Positions 24,297 to 36,582 of a stretch of DNA of 64,000 nt are shown piece by piece. The notes beneath the pieces were generated by a model. The model searched no databases and was not told the DNA's origin. It saw nothing but the letters and a program-made list of their open reading frames with translations. Made by a program: the position numbers and the translations under genes. The first letter of the stretch is position 1, and every line of letters starts with the position of its first letter. Origin of the DNA: Boswellia sacra (taxonomy: Eukaryota; Streptophyta; Magnoliopsida; Sapindales; Burseraceae). The DNA lies in assembly GCA_013180625.2 (NCBI GenBank), contig SNVD02005031.1, positions 1 through 64,000 on the forward strand, written 5' to 3'.

Positions 24297-27200
24297 ATGG
24301 TCGACAATCAAGTGGAAAGGTTCACAGATGAAGGGGACAATCGTTTCCAACAAAATGACCAAAACAAACTAAGAACCCTCAGAGATTACATGAATCCGGT
24401 AAGGACTAGGGCACCATCTTGTGTAGTTTCTCCTCCCTATGCAATCCATTTCAATTTCAAATCGAGTTTCATTCAACTTTTACCCACTTTTCATGGCCTT
24501 GATATGGAGAACCCATATTCACACTTAAAAAACTTTGAAGAGATGTGTAACTCCTACAGTGACCCAAATTATAGCATAAATACCATTAGATTAAAGCTTT
24601 TCCCTTTTTCTTTAAAAGATAAAGCTAGAACATGGATACAAAATTTGAGGTAAAGTTCCATCAATTCATGGGATAAGATGAAACAACAATTTTTGAAAAA
24701 AAATTTCATTCCCATAGAACAAATTCTCTTAAAAGAAAAATCACCACTTTTACCCAAAAACCAGAAGAAGCCCTTTACTAATGTTGGGATAGGTATAAAT
24801 AATTATTTAATACCTGTCCTCACCATGGTTTTAAAACTTGGAGATTAGTTGCACTTTTCAATAAAAGGTTAACACCTCAAGATAAGCAACTAGTGGAGCT
24901 AATGTGTAATAGACAATTTGGACATAAAGACCCTGAGAAGCAATTGACTACTTAGACTCATTAGTAGAAAATGGCCAAAATTGGGATACTACTCGCACCT
25001 ATGAGGTACCAAGCAAAACCCCACTCTCGACATCCAATAGAGGCATATATTACCTTTGGGAAGATCATGACCTTCAAGCTAAATATGTATCCCTAGCTAG
25101 AAAAGTTGAGGCTTTAGAAATGAAAAAGAGTGGTCAATTGAATCCTGTTCAAGAAATCGTCTGTCACATTTGTAATGCTAATGACCATCTTACTGATAAT
25201 TGTCTAACTTTGCCTACTTTTAGGGAATGTCTCCATGAACAAGCCAATGTCTTAAACACTTTCAAAAAGGCAAATCACAATCCATACTCCCAAACCTGCA
25301 ATCCCAGTTGGAGAAATCCTCCAAATTTTAGTTGAAAAAATGACAATTATGCACAATCTTCACAAGTCCCTTTTCCAGCACATCAAAATTTTCAAAATTC
25401 TCATAATCATGCACCATATTTTTCGCCTCCTAAGAAGGATCTTGAGGAAATATTGTATTCATTCATTACAAAGCAAGAGACCTTCAATAATCAAATTGCT
25501 CAAACATTAGCAAATTTGATAGAACTCTTGCAAAATTTGCTTCCACATTCAATATCCATGAGAAAGGGAAATTTCCTTCCCAAATATTGCAAAATCCCAA
25601 AGATCAATCTAATTTAGGTGTGAGTAGTTCAAATAATCATTGCATGGACCAAGCCAAACCAGTCATGACCCTTTGCAATGGTAAGGTTATTGAAAAACAC
25701 ATTCCTAAATTTTATGAGAAAGAAGATGAATCAATCTCTAAAGTTCAGGAAGAGATTACCGAACTAACACTTAGCGAGGAAGAAATCAAATCCTCATATT
25801 TTCCTTCATTTCCTCAAGCATTAACTACACAAAAGAAGCCAACTCATAATTCTGAAATCTTTGAAATTTTCAAACAGGTAAAGGTCAACATTCCTTTGCT
25901 AGATGTGATAAAACAGGTACCTTCTTATGCCAAATTTTTAAAAGATTTGTGTACTGTGAAAAGAAAATTGAATGCGAAAAAGAATGCCTTTATAGTCAAG
26001 CAAGTAAGTATTGTTCTTCAAAACAGTAATACAATGAAATGTAAGGATCCATGTTGTCCTACAATTTCATGTATTATTAGAGATCATAAAATTGAACAGG
26101 CTTTGCTTGATCTTGGTGGTAGTGTGAGTTTGCTTCCGTACTCGATTTTTTAGAAACTCAATCTAGGTGAGTTAAAACTGATTTCTATGACTCTTTTGCT
26201 TACTGGTAGATCAATTAAAGTGCTAAGAGGAGTAGTAGAAGATGTGTTAGTTCAAGTCGGTAAATTTATTTACCTAGTGGATTTTATCATCTTGGATACA
26301 CAACCAGTAGAAGTATGTAATTCAATTCCTGTTATTTTAAGGCATCATTTTTTGCTATCTCTAATGTTTTGATTAATTGCAAGAATGGAGTCATGAAGTT
26401 ATCATTTGAGAACATGATATTAGAACTTAACGTTATTAATATATGCAAACAACTACATGAAGAAGATGATAAAATTGAGGAGGCTAATATGATTGAAGCT
26501 ATTGTGGAAGACCACATCCAAAAAGGGAGTTTTTCTGACCCTTTGGAAACCTGTTTAGTTAATTCATTAGAGTTGAGTATGTAACTAGAGCTTGATCTTT
26601 CTAATATATGTTCTTTACTGGATTGTGCATAGGTGATGGAAAAAGGCTCACAACCATGATTCGAAGAGTTGGAGAAATATAATGAAAGTAAGGAAAAGGA
26701 AGCTCCCAAGTTAGAGCTAAAGCCTTGACCTAAAGGACTTAAATATGCATATCTTAGAAAAAATCAGACGTATCTAGTGGTAATTTATTCATTCCTTATG
26801 AGCAAGCAACAAGATAAGTTGATAGAAGTGCTTAAAAAGCATAAAATGCAATTAGGTGGACCTTGAAAGACATAAAAGATATTAACCCTTTGATTTCTAC
26901 ACATAGAATACATTTAGAAGTAAATGCCAAAACATCCCAACAACCTCAAAGAAGATTAAATTCATATATGAAAGAGGTCATTAGAGCTAAAGTTCTTAAA
27001 CAACTTGATTTGGGAATTATCTATCGTATCTTGAATAGTAAGTGGGTAAGCCCTACATAAGTAGTACCTAATAAATTTGGTATTACAGTAGTAAAAAATG
27101 AAAAGGGTGAATCATTGCCAACTTGAGTCTTATCTAGTTGGAGGATGTGCAGAAAATTAAATGTTGTCACCAGAAAAGACCATTTTCTCTTACCATTTCT

Positions 27201-29523
27201 TGACCAAATTTTAGAAAGAGTAACGGGGCACTCCTACTACTGCTTTCTCGATAGATACTCATGCTATTATCAAATTCCCATTGCATTTGAAGGTCAAGAA
27301 AAAAACCACATTCACATGCCCATTCGACACTTCTGCATTTAGAAGGATATCTTTTGGACTTTGCAATGGCCCAACCACTTTTCAAAGATGCATGTTAAGC
27401 ATTTTTAGTGACATGGTTGAGCATTGTTTAGAAGTTTTCATGGATGATTTAACTATCTTTGGAAATTCTTTTGACAATTGTCTTGAAAACTTAGAAAAAG
27501 TCTTAAAAAGGAGTGAAAAAAAAAGATCTTATTTTGAGTTAAGAAAAATGTCATTATATGGTCACCTCAGGAATTGTCTTAGGTCATGTGGCATTTTTCA
27601 AGGGAATTGAATGGATAAGGCAAAAGTGGAATTAATTTCCTATTTGCATCCATTAAAAGCAATCAAAGAGGCCTTTTCATTCTTAGGGCATGCTGGATTT
27701 TATAGGAGGTTTATAAGAAATTTTAGTACTATATCTAAACCTCTTTGTAACCTCTTATTAAAAGACACTTCTTTTGAATGGAATCAAGAATGTCAAAATG
27801 CTTTTGATAAATTAATTGGACTTTTAACATCCGCTCCAATTATGCAATCTCGTGATTGGTCCTTACCTTTTGAATTGATGTGCGACGCGAGCGATTATGT
27901 AGTTGGTACTGTCTTAAGACAAAGAAGAGAAGGTAAGCCCTATGTAATATATCACACCGTAGAACTTTAAATGATGCACAAATGAATTACTCTACAACTG
28001 AAAAAGAACTACTAGCAGTTGTATTTGCATTAGTCAAATTTTGATCTTATTTAATTGGTTCTCCACTGACCATGCAACTGTGAGATATTTAATATCTAAA
28101 CGGGATACAAAACCTAGATTGGTACAGTGGATCTTATTGCTCCAAGAATTCGACATCACAATAAAAGATAATAAAGGAGCCGAGAATGTCGCTGCAGATC
28201 ATCTATCAAGATTAACGACAAAGACGTTAATTGAAACCTCACCTATCGATGACTCTTTTTCTGATGAATTTTTATTCTCCGTTGCTATAGTACCTTGGTT
28301 TGCTAACATTGTAATTTTCTTGCAATAGGAGAAATGCCACCTTATTGGAGTGCTCATGACAAAAGAAAGGTTTTCGACCAAGGTGAAAAATTTTTATTAG
28401 GATGATCCATATCTGTTCAAATATAGTCCTGACCAAATAATTAGAAGATGTATACCCGACAATGAGGTAAGTAGTATCATTAATTTTTGTCATTTCGAAG
28501 CATGTAAAGGACACTTTTCATTTAAAAAAATAACTGCTAAAATCTTGTAATGCGGAATTTATTGGCCCATTCTTATTTAAAGATGCACATGTATTTTGCA
28601 AAACTTATGAAAATTGTCAAAAATTGGGATCTATTTCAAAACGAAACATGATGCCTTTAAACCCCATTCTTGTTGTTGTAATTTTTGACTATTAGGGTAT
28701 TGATTTTATTGGACCTTTCCCATCATCATTTGGTTGTGTACATTCTTGTTTCAGTAGACTATGTTTCAAAATGGGTCGAGACAATTTCATGTCGAAACAA
28801 TGATCACAAAAGAGTTATCAAATTCTTGAAAGAGAATATCTTGTGTAGATTTGGAATTCCTCGAGACATTATTAGTGATGGGGGTACACATTTTTGTAAT
28901 AGATCATTTGAAACTCTAATTAAGAAATATGGAATAACCCATAAAGTTTTCACACCTTATCACCTACAAACAAGTGGACAAGTTTAATTATCTAATAGGG
29001 AGATAAAATAGATCTTAAAAAAAAAACGGTTAACCCAAACCGTAAAGATTGGTCTCTAAGACTTAATGATGCACTTTAGGCCTATCGAACAGCTTTCAAA
29101 ACATTATTGGGTATGTCTCCTTATAGGCCTGTTGAAATTGAGCATAAAGCTTATTGGGCCATTAAAACATTTAACACAAATTTGGATGATGCTTGCAAGT
29201 TACATAAACTCCAACTGAGTGAACTTGAAGAAATCAAGACTGAGGCTTATGACAATTCTAAAATCTATAAAGCAAAAAAAAAAAAAAAGGTTTTTCATGA
29301 CAAATTCATTGTTAGAAAATCCTTTGAACCTTCACAAAAAGTTCTTTTGTAAGATTCAAGATTGCATTTGTTTCCTAGTAAACTTCAGTGTCATTGGATT
29401 GGACCTTTCATTGTTAAAAATGTTTTCTCTTACGGAGCAATTGAAATTGAGAACCCAAAGAATGGTAATGTTGTTAAAGTTAATGGACAATGGTTAAAAC
29501 CATTCTTTGAAAATTTTGATTGA
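24297..29523 (+). pseudogene. Athila gag-pol polyprotein (decayed)
   Basis: Gag 24297-~25340, with the LLPTFHGL and KLFPFSLKDKARTWIQNL motifs and the knuckle-like CHICNANDHLTDNC near 25160. Protease near 26090-26150 (LLDLGGSVSLLPYSIF, with G for the usual A after DLG). RT about 26870-27610, including KQLDLGIIY, LDRYSCYYQIP and the catalytic FMDDLTIF (near 27440). RNase H about 27790-28210 ([20 protein letters not shown]). Integrase about 28690-29350 (VDYVSKWVE, ISDGGTHFCN, TSGQV). Ends near VKVNGQWLKPFFENFD (29520). Split by many stops and shifts. Confidence 0.9.
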
Positions 29524-30557
29524 AATGAAGAGTCCATTGTTATAATCGATCATTTTTAAGGATTGATTTTTTCGGTCAAGTGGTGGATACGATACTCCGT
29601 GACTTTTAAAGTCAGTTTTTTAGTTCCTAAAAAATTGTTGCTCACCTTGCATTCATTTTCTATTCTTTTCTCTTATTTTCTTTATATGGATATCATTCTC
29701 TTGAATTTGCACACACAATTTTCCTCTCTTCCTCAAAATGATTTGCTTAAAATTTACAAAGCTCGAGTAGAAAGACTAAGGATGTTGATGCGCAAGAGTA
29801 TTCCCGCTAATATAATATAGTTAATTGAAGCGAAGGTTTGATTCTCTTGTGAATTTCCCGTTGGTTTTGTTTCTCACATACCAGGTTTAGGAAAAAGCTC
29901 TTACGCCAAAAAGCGAAGAGCGAAAAGATTGCAAGTCTGTCACAAATGTGCAAGATGGACTTGTAACCATCGTTGCCGTTCCTTGGGATTTTTGTCTAAT
30001 AATCAAGAGGATAAGCTACAATTCATCAAGAATGGGCTGAGTAGAGAGTCTTTGGATAATATCTAATTGATTCTTGAGACGCATTCTTGTGAAATTGTAC
30101 AGCATGAAAATTTGAAATTATAGACATAATTTTGAGAAGAGCATGCGCGTTATAGTCTCGAAAGTTTGACTTAAAACGACCCCGTTTGCCAATTTATAAG
30201 AAAACTAGATAGGAAGCATATCCCCAACTCATAGAAGGTGTTTAAACCATTTCTAGACATAAAACCAAAGGAAGATGTGAGCTGCAATCACAACTACTTG
30301 TATATATGCATGTGTGCTATTATTTTTGAATTTTTATGTTTTATAGCTATCATTTTTTAATTTATATCTCTATCTTTTGGTTTACTTATGCATTTATTTT
30401 TTTTATTTTTCTAATTTTTATGCTTTATTGTCAAACTTTTTCAACAAACAGCCAAACTACCTATATAGATGTCATCATTAGAATACCTTTTTGTAATCCA
30501 TAAATATGACATCTCTTGTTCTTCACTTGACACATATAGTTAGAGAGTTGCATAGAC
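29524..30557 (+). other. Athila region between integrase and the LOG copy
   Basis: Contains an 85-codon frame (29563-29820) with a hydrophobic middle (LLTLHSFSILFSYFLYMDIILL), which could be a remnant of the Athila 3' ORF, then AT-rich DNA. A basic, Cys-containing stretch near 29890-29990 (KKLLRQK / RLQVCHKCARWTCNHRCR in shifted frames) is not assigned. Confidence 0.4.
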
Positions 30558-31209
30558 ATGAAGGGAACCTTAAAATGTTAAATCCAAATGATATCTATAT
30601 TCTATGGATATCGACCTGAAAAAAGTGGAAAATTTGTAGAAGCAGAAAATTATCTTGGTAGGCTATTAGCTGAAAGAAAGATTCATGTGGTTTATGGGGG
30701 AGGTAGCATCAGGTTAATGGGTTGTGTGTCAACAGTTGCACTCTTAGGAGATAGTCAAGTTTTAGGTGTTATTCCTAGAGCTTTGTCTGTAAAAAGCATC
30801 ACTGGGTGAATAGTTGAGCAGGAGTTACAAGTCTCATCTATGCATAAATGCTTGGCATATATGCTTATCAATTCAAATGCCTCTATTGCTTTACCAGGTA
30901 GCTTTGGTCCTTTCGAAGAAATTTTTCAAATTGCCTCTTGGACCCAACTGAATCTCTATCAAAAACCCATAGGCTTGTTGAATGTTAAAAATTTCTTCAA
31001 TCCTTTGCTACATTTTGTTTATGAAGCAATGAAATAGAATTTTATCCCACATTCAGCTCGACGAATCCTTGTTTTTTGCCACTATCGCTGATGAACTACT
31101 TGACAGATTGCAAGTAGTTGAGTATAAACCTGGCCCAGTAATAATTCAAATTAATTAGTTAGGGGGACAAAACAAGAATTACAAAATGGATTTGACGCTC
31201 CATCTATAA
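30558..31209 (+). pseudogene. LOG-like cytokinin riboside 5'-monophosphate phosphoribohydrolase, retrocopy inside Athila
   Basis: One intron-free stretch encodes most of a LONELY GUY protein (about 217 codons; family ~215). LOG enzymes release active cytokinin bases and ribose 5-phosphate from cytokinin nucleotides in the cytosol and nucleus. Seen in order: KSGKFVEAENYLGRLLAERKIH, VVYGGGSIRLMG, VLGVIPRAL, the region before SSMHK, ALPGSFGPFEEIFQIASWTQL, KPIGLLNV, FIPHSARRILV, then DELLDRLQ and a C-terminal MDLTLHL. Damage: the catalytic PGGxGTxxE motif is altered (PGSFGPFEE) and GGGxxGLM has R for G; in-frame stops lie at 30579, 30807 and 31035; a frame change occurs near 31070; and a TAG replaces a likely Trp near 31156. 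Plant LOG genes normally have several introns, so this is a processed copy or captured transcript. A run of A-rich sequence at 31433-31467 might be a tail, but lies beyond Athila-like sequence. Confidence 0.82.
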
Positions 31210-32082
31210 TTTTCCTTGTGTTTTGTTTGTAACATTTTATTTTACTTGTCTTTTAGGTCGTTTCTTTTGAATAACTGAAGCTTCAGATAATGTCTTCTAT
31301 ACTTTATCTCTCTACATTTAAACATTAAAGACAATGTTTCATTTGGTTTTTTTTTTTTTTTGGGGGTGGGGAAGGAAGGATATTTGAGTTCTTTTGTTTT
31401 GTTTAGTATAACAACAAAAGGAAGGGGAAAGTTAAAAAAAAAAGAAATAAACAAATAAACAAATAAGCAATTGTGGATAAGTTTGGCCTCGTAGCCTCCT
31501 TAATTTAGGCAATTAATCCAGAGCTGTTCCTCAACACCTAATACCGTAAGACAACTAGTTTGGGAGCTATTGACCCAAAGCCCATTACATGGATTAAGGA
31601 GAAAGCTTAAGGGGATTAAACATTGCATTATCTATAATTTTCTAAACAAAAATAAAGCATCGACAACCTGAGTTGTTAAGCTCGTAGGGGTGTCTTAACA
31701 CCGAATGCTCTAAGGCCAACTGGTCTAGGAGTCATTAGCCTAAGGCTCACTACATGGGTTAAAGATGCATTGTTTTAGAAAAAATATGATGATGAATGAA
31801 TACCCCATGCCTAAGGATGTTGGCCTTGATAAATATTAGAACTGGTATGGCTTCTTTCTAAAAAGCCTCATGGTCATGTGTCGATTGAGCATAAAAAGAA
31901 AGTTTGTTACTATATTGACTAAAAGGTAGATGAGTCTCTTAGAAAAAGATTAAAAAAAATTCGTTGAGAGCTTGTTTATTTCGATAGAATCAAGGAGAGT
32001 GCAATAATGGCCACTTTGGATGTAAAATTCGATAAATCATTGCTAAATAATAACGCTTTAATTGCTAGAGACTAGCAAAGTG
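31210..32082 (+). other. Athila 3' spacer with an internal duplication
   Basis: Poly-T and GGGGGTGGGG near 31350-31372 resemble the region 3' of Athila ORFs. A unit of about 100 bp (CTCGTAG..., AACACC..AATRC, CTAGTTTGGGAGCTATTGACCCAAAGC) near 31488-31600 recurs diverged at 31680-31770. No gene. Confidence 0.5.
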
Positions 32083-33631
32083 TGATGAACACTTAAATAT
32101 GTATGTTTAATAAGAGCTTAATTCATCATATTGCACTAATAGTGACATTAAATTCCTCAACTTAAGCATATTTATAGTCTTTGTATCTTTTAAATTAGCT
32201 TCATCTTAATTTTAGTTTTTGTCACTGGTTCGGTAAAATGACCATAACTTTCTACTTATAGATCAGAATAGTGCAAATCTTGATTTGTTTGAAAGATGAT
32301 TAAAGTATCTACAAGATTATATTCCTTAAGCATCATGAAATTCGGGCTTTTAGTGGACCAAAAATTGGCTTGAATTGAACCCATTTGCAGTTTTAGCCCA
32401 GTCTGACCATGCCTCCGTATTTTGAACATATCTCTTGATATACATGTCCAAATCATATGAATAAAGATGTTCTAGAAAGCTGAGAGAAATATCTACAATA
32501 TTATGAAGATGTGATCAAAATTCGGAATATTTCGATGCTGAAATCGATAATCAAAGTCAGTGCACATGATGATCTAAATTGTCAACTAGATATTTTACAA
32601 TTGTCCTTTTATAATTTGAGAAGTTTTCTCCCGAATGTATCTATAAATAGAGATGCATTATAACCCATTAGGGTATTTTGGCTCTTGGCTGGGATCTCTT
32701 AATATTGCGTTTTCTTTCTTGTGTTCTTTTAATGTTATTAATAAATCATTTTCTTCTTGCAATTTATTTTCTTTCTTACATAATGTCTTGCTAAATTCTC
32801 TCTTGCTGAGGTGAAATGGTGAAACCCTTGACATGAGAATAAAAATTTTCTAACCCTTTAATATGTGCTTAAAAATCTTAATCTTGTGTTGTCAATTTCT
32901 TATGTTTTATATTTATTTTCTTAATCAATCTTGATACCACTCGTAAACTGGAGGTCTTGATTTATTATAGATAATCCTTGGTATATCAAATGATTGGATC
33001 CTTTCTAAATGTTGTATGGTTCTTCCTTACTGACACAAGTCTAGCTAGGAATATTGATTTGTTATAAACATATGGTGATTGACACATTAGATGCTTGAAC
33101 CCATTTACAAGAAGTGGTATAAATATTGGTAACGAAATAAATATAATTCATATAACTAAAATGAGCTTAAATGACAAACCTTCATATTAGAACCTCCTTG
33201 ATGTGTGGATTTTAATTGAGTTGTAATTGAGTTATTTATCTTTATTTCATATATTAAGGGCGGATCCCCTAACCTTAGCTTTCGTTAATATCGTGTCAAT
33301 TTGTTTTACTTGTGTATTTTAAGTATTCTTGTTTATTACTTACGAACTTGCTATTTCATTTTGCTATGGTAGGTTTTACACCTATTTTCATGGATGGTTT
33401 TACCACCTTTTATTTTTGTTTTTATATTTGAATGGTCAGTTGTGCCGCTTACCATCTTAACTTTTATTTGTTAACATTATCTTGTCATTTCTTTGAATCA
33501 TTCATATCATATTTCTTATCCTTCAGTTTGTATCGCTAAATCCCCTTTCCTTGTGGATCAACCTTGGTCTTGTCGAGTTTATTACTTCGACACTCATATT
33601 CTTGGGAGATAATCCTTTTTTAGATGTGTCA
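32083..33631 (+). repeat. 3' LTR of the Athila element
   Basis: 1549 bp, TGATGAACAC...ATGTGTCA, followed by the TSD copy ACAAC. Frames inside it are by-products. Confidence 0.93.
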
Positions 33632-33793
33632 ACAACCTCATATGCCAGCGGATGAGACAATAGAGGGAGATCCTGAAGTCTTCAGGTAAGAAGAGGAACA
33701 TACTGATCAACATGTTGATTAGATTACTGCTATGATTGATAAAATAACAGAGCAGGAGAAGAAGAAAAAGGAAGCAAAAAAGAAAGTCAAAGG

Positions 33794-35509
33794 TGTTAGC
33801 CCTAAGGCTACATGATAATTTTGATGATAACAATACACATTGATTCATTGAGGTATTACTAACATGTTTATTTATGTGCAAGAATAAGAATCAATGAAAT
33901 ACTTGTAAAATCAAGAAGAGGCTTATTAAAATGAAGTGTTGAAGTTAAGAAGAAGACTACATGTTAAAGACACCAAAGTTTAAGAACAAGGTTTGACTCA
34001 AGGAATGTGACACATGAGCAATGTTTAATCAATTAGTCATATATTTCTCTATAAATGTCCAAATGATGTGATTCTTAAGCCTTTAGAAAGCTTACTCAAT
34101 TAATAACATTTTATATATTTTAAAGAAATTCAAATTTCAAGTTAGAGGTTGTCCAAATCATCATGCAATCTAAAGGATAAAAAGAATCAGTGGACATGAG
34201 CACCGAATGCTATTTTGGACATATCTTGAGCTAGAGATATCCAAATCACTTGATTATTGAGGCTTTGAAACATGATTTAATGGAGCACATTTCATATGTT
34301 TTGAACAAATTCAAATTTCAAATGGAATGTTGACATAATCATCATGCAATTCGGTGGACTGACACAAGGAAGAAAAATTAGTTGACATGAGCACCAAATG
34401 GTCTTTTATCCATATCTTGAGATAAAGACATTGAAATGAATTGATTCTTAATATTTTGGAAATATTATTCAAATATGTAGATCTTTAATGTTTTGAAAAA
34501 ATTCAAATTTCAAACGGAAGGCTGACATAACCATCATTCGACTCGGTGGACTGACACAAGGAAGAAAAATTAGTTGACATGAGCATCGAATGGTCTTTTG
34601 TTCATATCTTGAGATAGAGATATCGAAATGACTTAAATCTTGATGCGTTGAAAAGCTTATTTAAATACCTTTTATGTTTTGCAGATTTTCAAACTTCAAA
34701 TGGAACATTGACAAAAATGGCAGACAATATTACAGTTTTTATGGTGGGTAGAAAATTTGGAGTTGGTGTCTTCACTTGATTAAGTTCATTTCATTTGCCT
34801 ATGAAAGGAGCCCTTGTCCGATGCATTCAACAAGAATTCATCAAGCAATAAACAAGAGAAATATCAAGTCTAGAGAGCTTTTATATTCTTTATCTACTCT
34901 TTTATGAGAGTTATAATTTTATTGTAAACAATCTTCTTTGTTCTTGTATAGTGGTGAGAGTAAGATCATTCTTGTAAAGGATAATAGTTATCCTTGAGAG
35001 AACTCTTGGGGTGTTGTTATCAAGAGTTAAACAATTGAGAGAACTCTTGGTGTGGTGTTATTAAGGGTTGAAGGAAGAAGCCTTGGTGAGGTTGTTCATC
35101 AAGCAAGTTGTAAAGAACTCTTGGTGTGGTGTTATCAAGGGTTGAAGGAAGAAGTCTTGGTGAGGTTGTTCATTAAGCAAGTTGTAAAGAATTCTACAAC
35201 TTAGTGGAAAGCCTAGCTTGTGGAAGAGCTAGGAGCCCGTGGACATAGGCAAGGTTTGCCAAACCACGTAAATTGAGTTTGCACTCTCTTTATCCCTATC
35301 CTCTTTATATTCACTTGCACTTGTGATTGTTCATTATTGTTATTCTCTTGATAACATATTAGATAAACTCTAATTTCATCTTCTTCACCTTTATTCTCAA
35401 AAAAAGAGTGAACTAATTTTGATCTTTCAAGAAGAGTTTTATAAATAAAAACCCAATTCACCCCCCCCCCCCCCCCCCCTTCTCTTGGTTTGCCATACCT
35501 GGGTCAACA
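33794..35509 (+). mobile_element. Solo LTR (SIRE/Angela-type end) inside the env-like region
   Basis: Begins TGTTAGCCC, ends GGGTCAACA, and is flanked by a perfect 5-bp TSD AAAGG (33789-33793, 35510-35514). No internal region, primer site or second LTR, so it is the product of LTR-LTR recombination. The 3' part (AACCCAATTCA, poly-C, TTCTCTTGG) is characteristic of large copia LTRs. Its middle holds three diverged ~150-bp repeats (34200-34640: GGTGGACTGACACAAGGAAG) and a ~80-bp duplication (35040-35200: AACTCTTGGTGTGGTGTTA). Confidence 0.9.
35461..35479. repeat. Poly-C tract
   Basis: Nineteen consecutive C residues (plus strand) near the 3' end of the solo LTR. The length is likely to be unreliable in assembly. 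Confidence 0.95.
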
Positions 35510-36010
35510 AAAGGGACTAGGCTAAAGAAAAAGAAAAAGATCAACATGGTAAAGAAGAAATCTGTCAAGAAGCAAGTAGCTGTAGAGCCAATATATGCTC
35601 CAAGCACAAAAGCACAAGTACAAGAGGAACAAGAGGAACCAGCACATCATGTTTCTACTCCATAACATTCTTTACCACATCATGAAGCACCTTTACATGA
35701 TCTATCATCTCCTGAATCGGAGACAGCAGCAACAAAGGAGATTCCACCAAAGATGGCAACTGAATCTCTCATGGGCTTGTCATAAAACTTGGAAGTGCTC
35801 ACCATATTGAGACTAGCACTGAGAGGAGAGCTCGAAAGATCAGACAAATTGTTGCTGAAGTCATTGCCTCATCTATTGATACCTAAGTTCAAGACACCTC
35901 AACCATATCTGAGCAACCTACTCCATCCACCAAGGGCATTCTATACAAAACCACAGTTGGGAGGTCCAAGCAATGACCTGGACTACCACGCAAACTGCCA
36001 GTTTTCAAGT

Positions 36011-36570
36011 TAGCAAGATTTAACTGATTTCGTATCAATTCTTGGACTTTATTTTTATTTTATTCTTTGTTGTTAAGTTTTTTTTTTTTTGGAACTTGTT
36101 CTGAAACCAAGGAAGAGAAATATGGTTTCTAACTTTATTATTTAACTTTAGTAGTTTGTGTTTGGGTAATATAGTTGCTTATACTCTGATATGTTTGAAC
36201 TTTGCAAGAACTAATCTGTTTTGCATGCATGATTTAAGTTATGTTTGATTAACTTTGATTTATGTGCAGCACTACTTTTTGTTAATTAAGCTCTAATTAT
36301 TTTGTTGCATCATTAGCTCTGATAAATTTCCTTACAAGTTATTTATTATGTTAATCACATTAACTCTGATCACTTGCAAGTTATTTGATTGTAGTCATTT
36401 TTTTGTCATGATTGTTTTTGTTATATGTTTTATAACTGACAAGTCATTATTCCTATTGGTATGGTACTTTCAGTTATGTTTGATATCTTTGTTTTTAGTT
36501 GCATTAACATGTTCTTACATGATGATCATTACTTTATAAACAAGTTGGTGTTTTCATCGCAAATTGCTGA
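36011..36570. other. SIRE-like 3' untranslated region
   Basis: T-rich DNA between the env-like remnant and the polypurine tract. The frame 36348-36539 is hydrophobic only because of the T-rich composition. Confidence 0.5.
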
Positions 36571-36582
36571 GAAAGAGGAGAT
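36571..36582 (+). other. Polypurine tract of the SIRE-like element
   Basis: GAAAGAGGAGAT immediately before the TG of the 3' LTR; the expected position for plus-strand priming. Confidence 0.8.

Larger units (their letters stand above)
22567..33631 (+). mobile_element. Athila-type Ty3/gypsy element nested in the SIRE-like element
   Basis: 11,065 bp with LTRs 22567-24109 and 32083-33631 (TGATGAACA...GTGTCA) and a perfect 5-bp TSD, ACAAC (22562-22566 and 33632-33636). Gene order is gag-PR-RT-RNase H-INT on the plus strand, with Athila-type gag (TLRDYMNPVRTRAPSC) and a long 3' region before the 3' LTR. That 3' region holds a LOG gene copy and the Athila-like AAAGACAATGTTTCATTT / GGGGGTGGGG block near 31325-31372. 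Confidence 0.93.
33637..36010 (+). pseudogene. SIRE-like env-like region, second part (split by a solo LTR)
   Basis: The reading frame that stops at the Athila insertion continues here, with an acidic then Lys-rich stretch (EKKKKEAKKK) up to 33793. It resumes after the solo LTR at 35515 with further Lys-rich and Pro/Ser/Glu-rich sequence, including broken frames to about 36010. The lysine-rich, low-complexity make-up matches a coiled or nuclear-type C-terminal region. Its function is unknown. Confidence 0.55.

Noticed and set aside
29563..29820. Athila env gene
   Set aside because: One hydrophobic stretch only; no signal peptide plus transmembrane pattern, and decay is too advanced to claim an env-like protein. 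Kept only as an unassigned region.
36348..36539. Hydrophobic 63-codon frame as a membrane protein
   Set aside because: T-rich 3' untranslated DNA of the SIRE element gives Phe/Leu/Ile-rich frames by composition.
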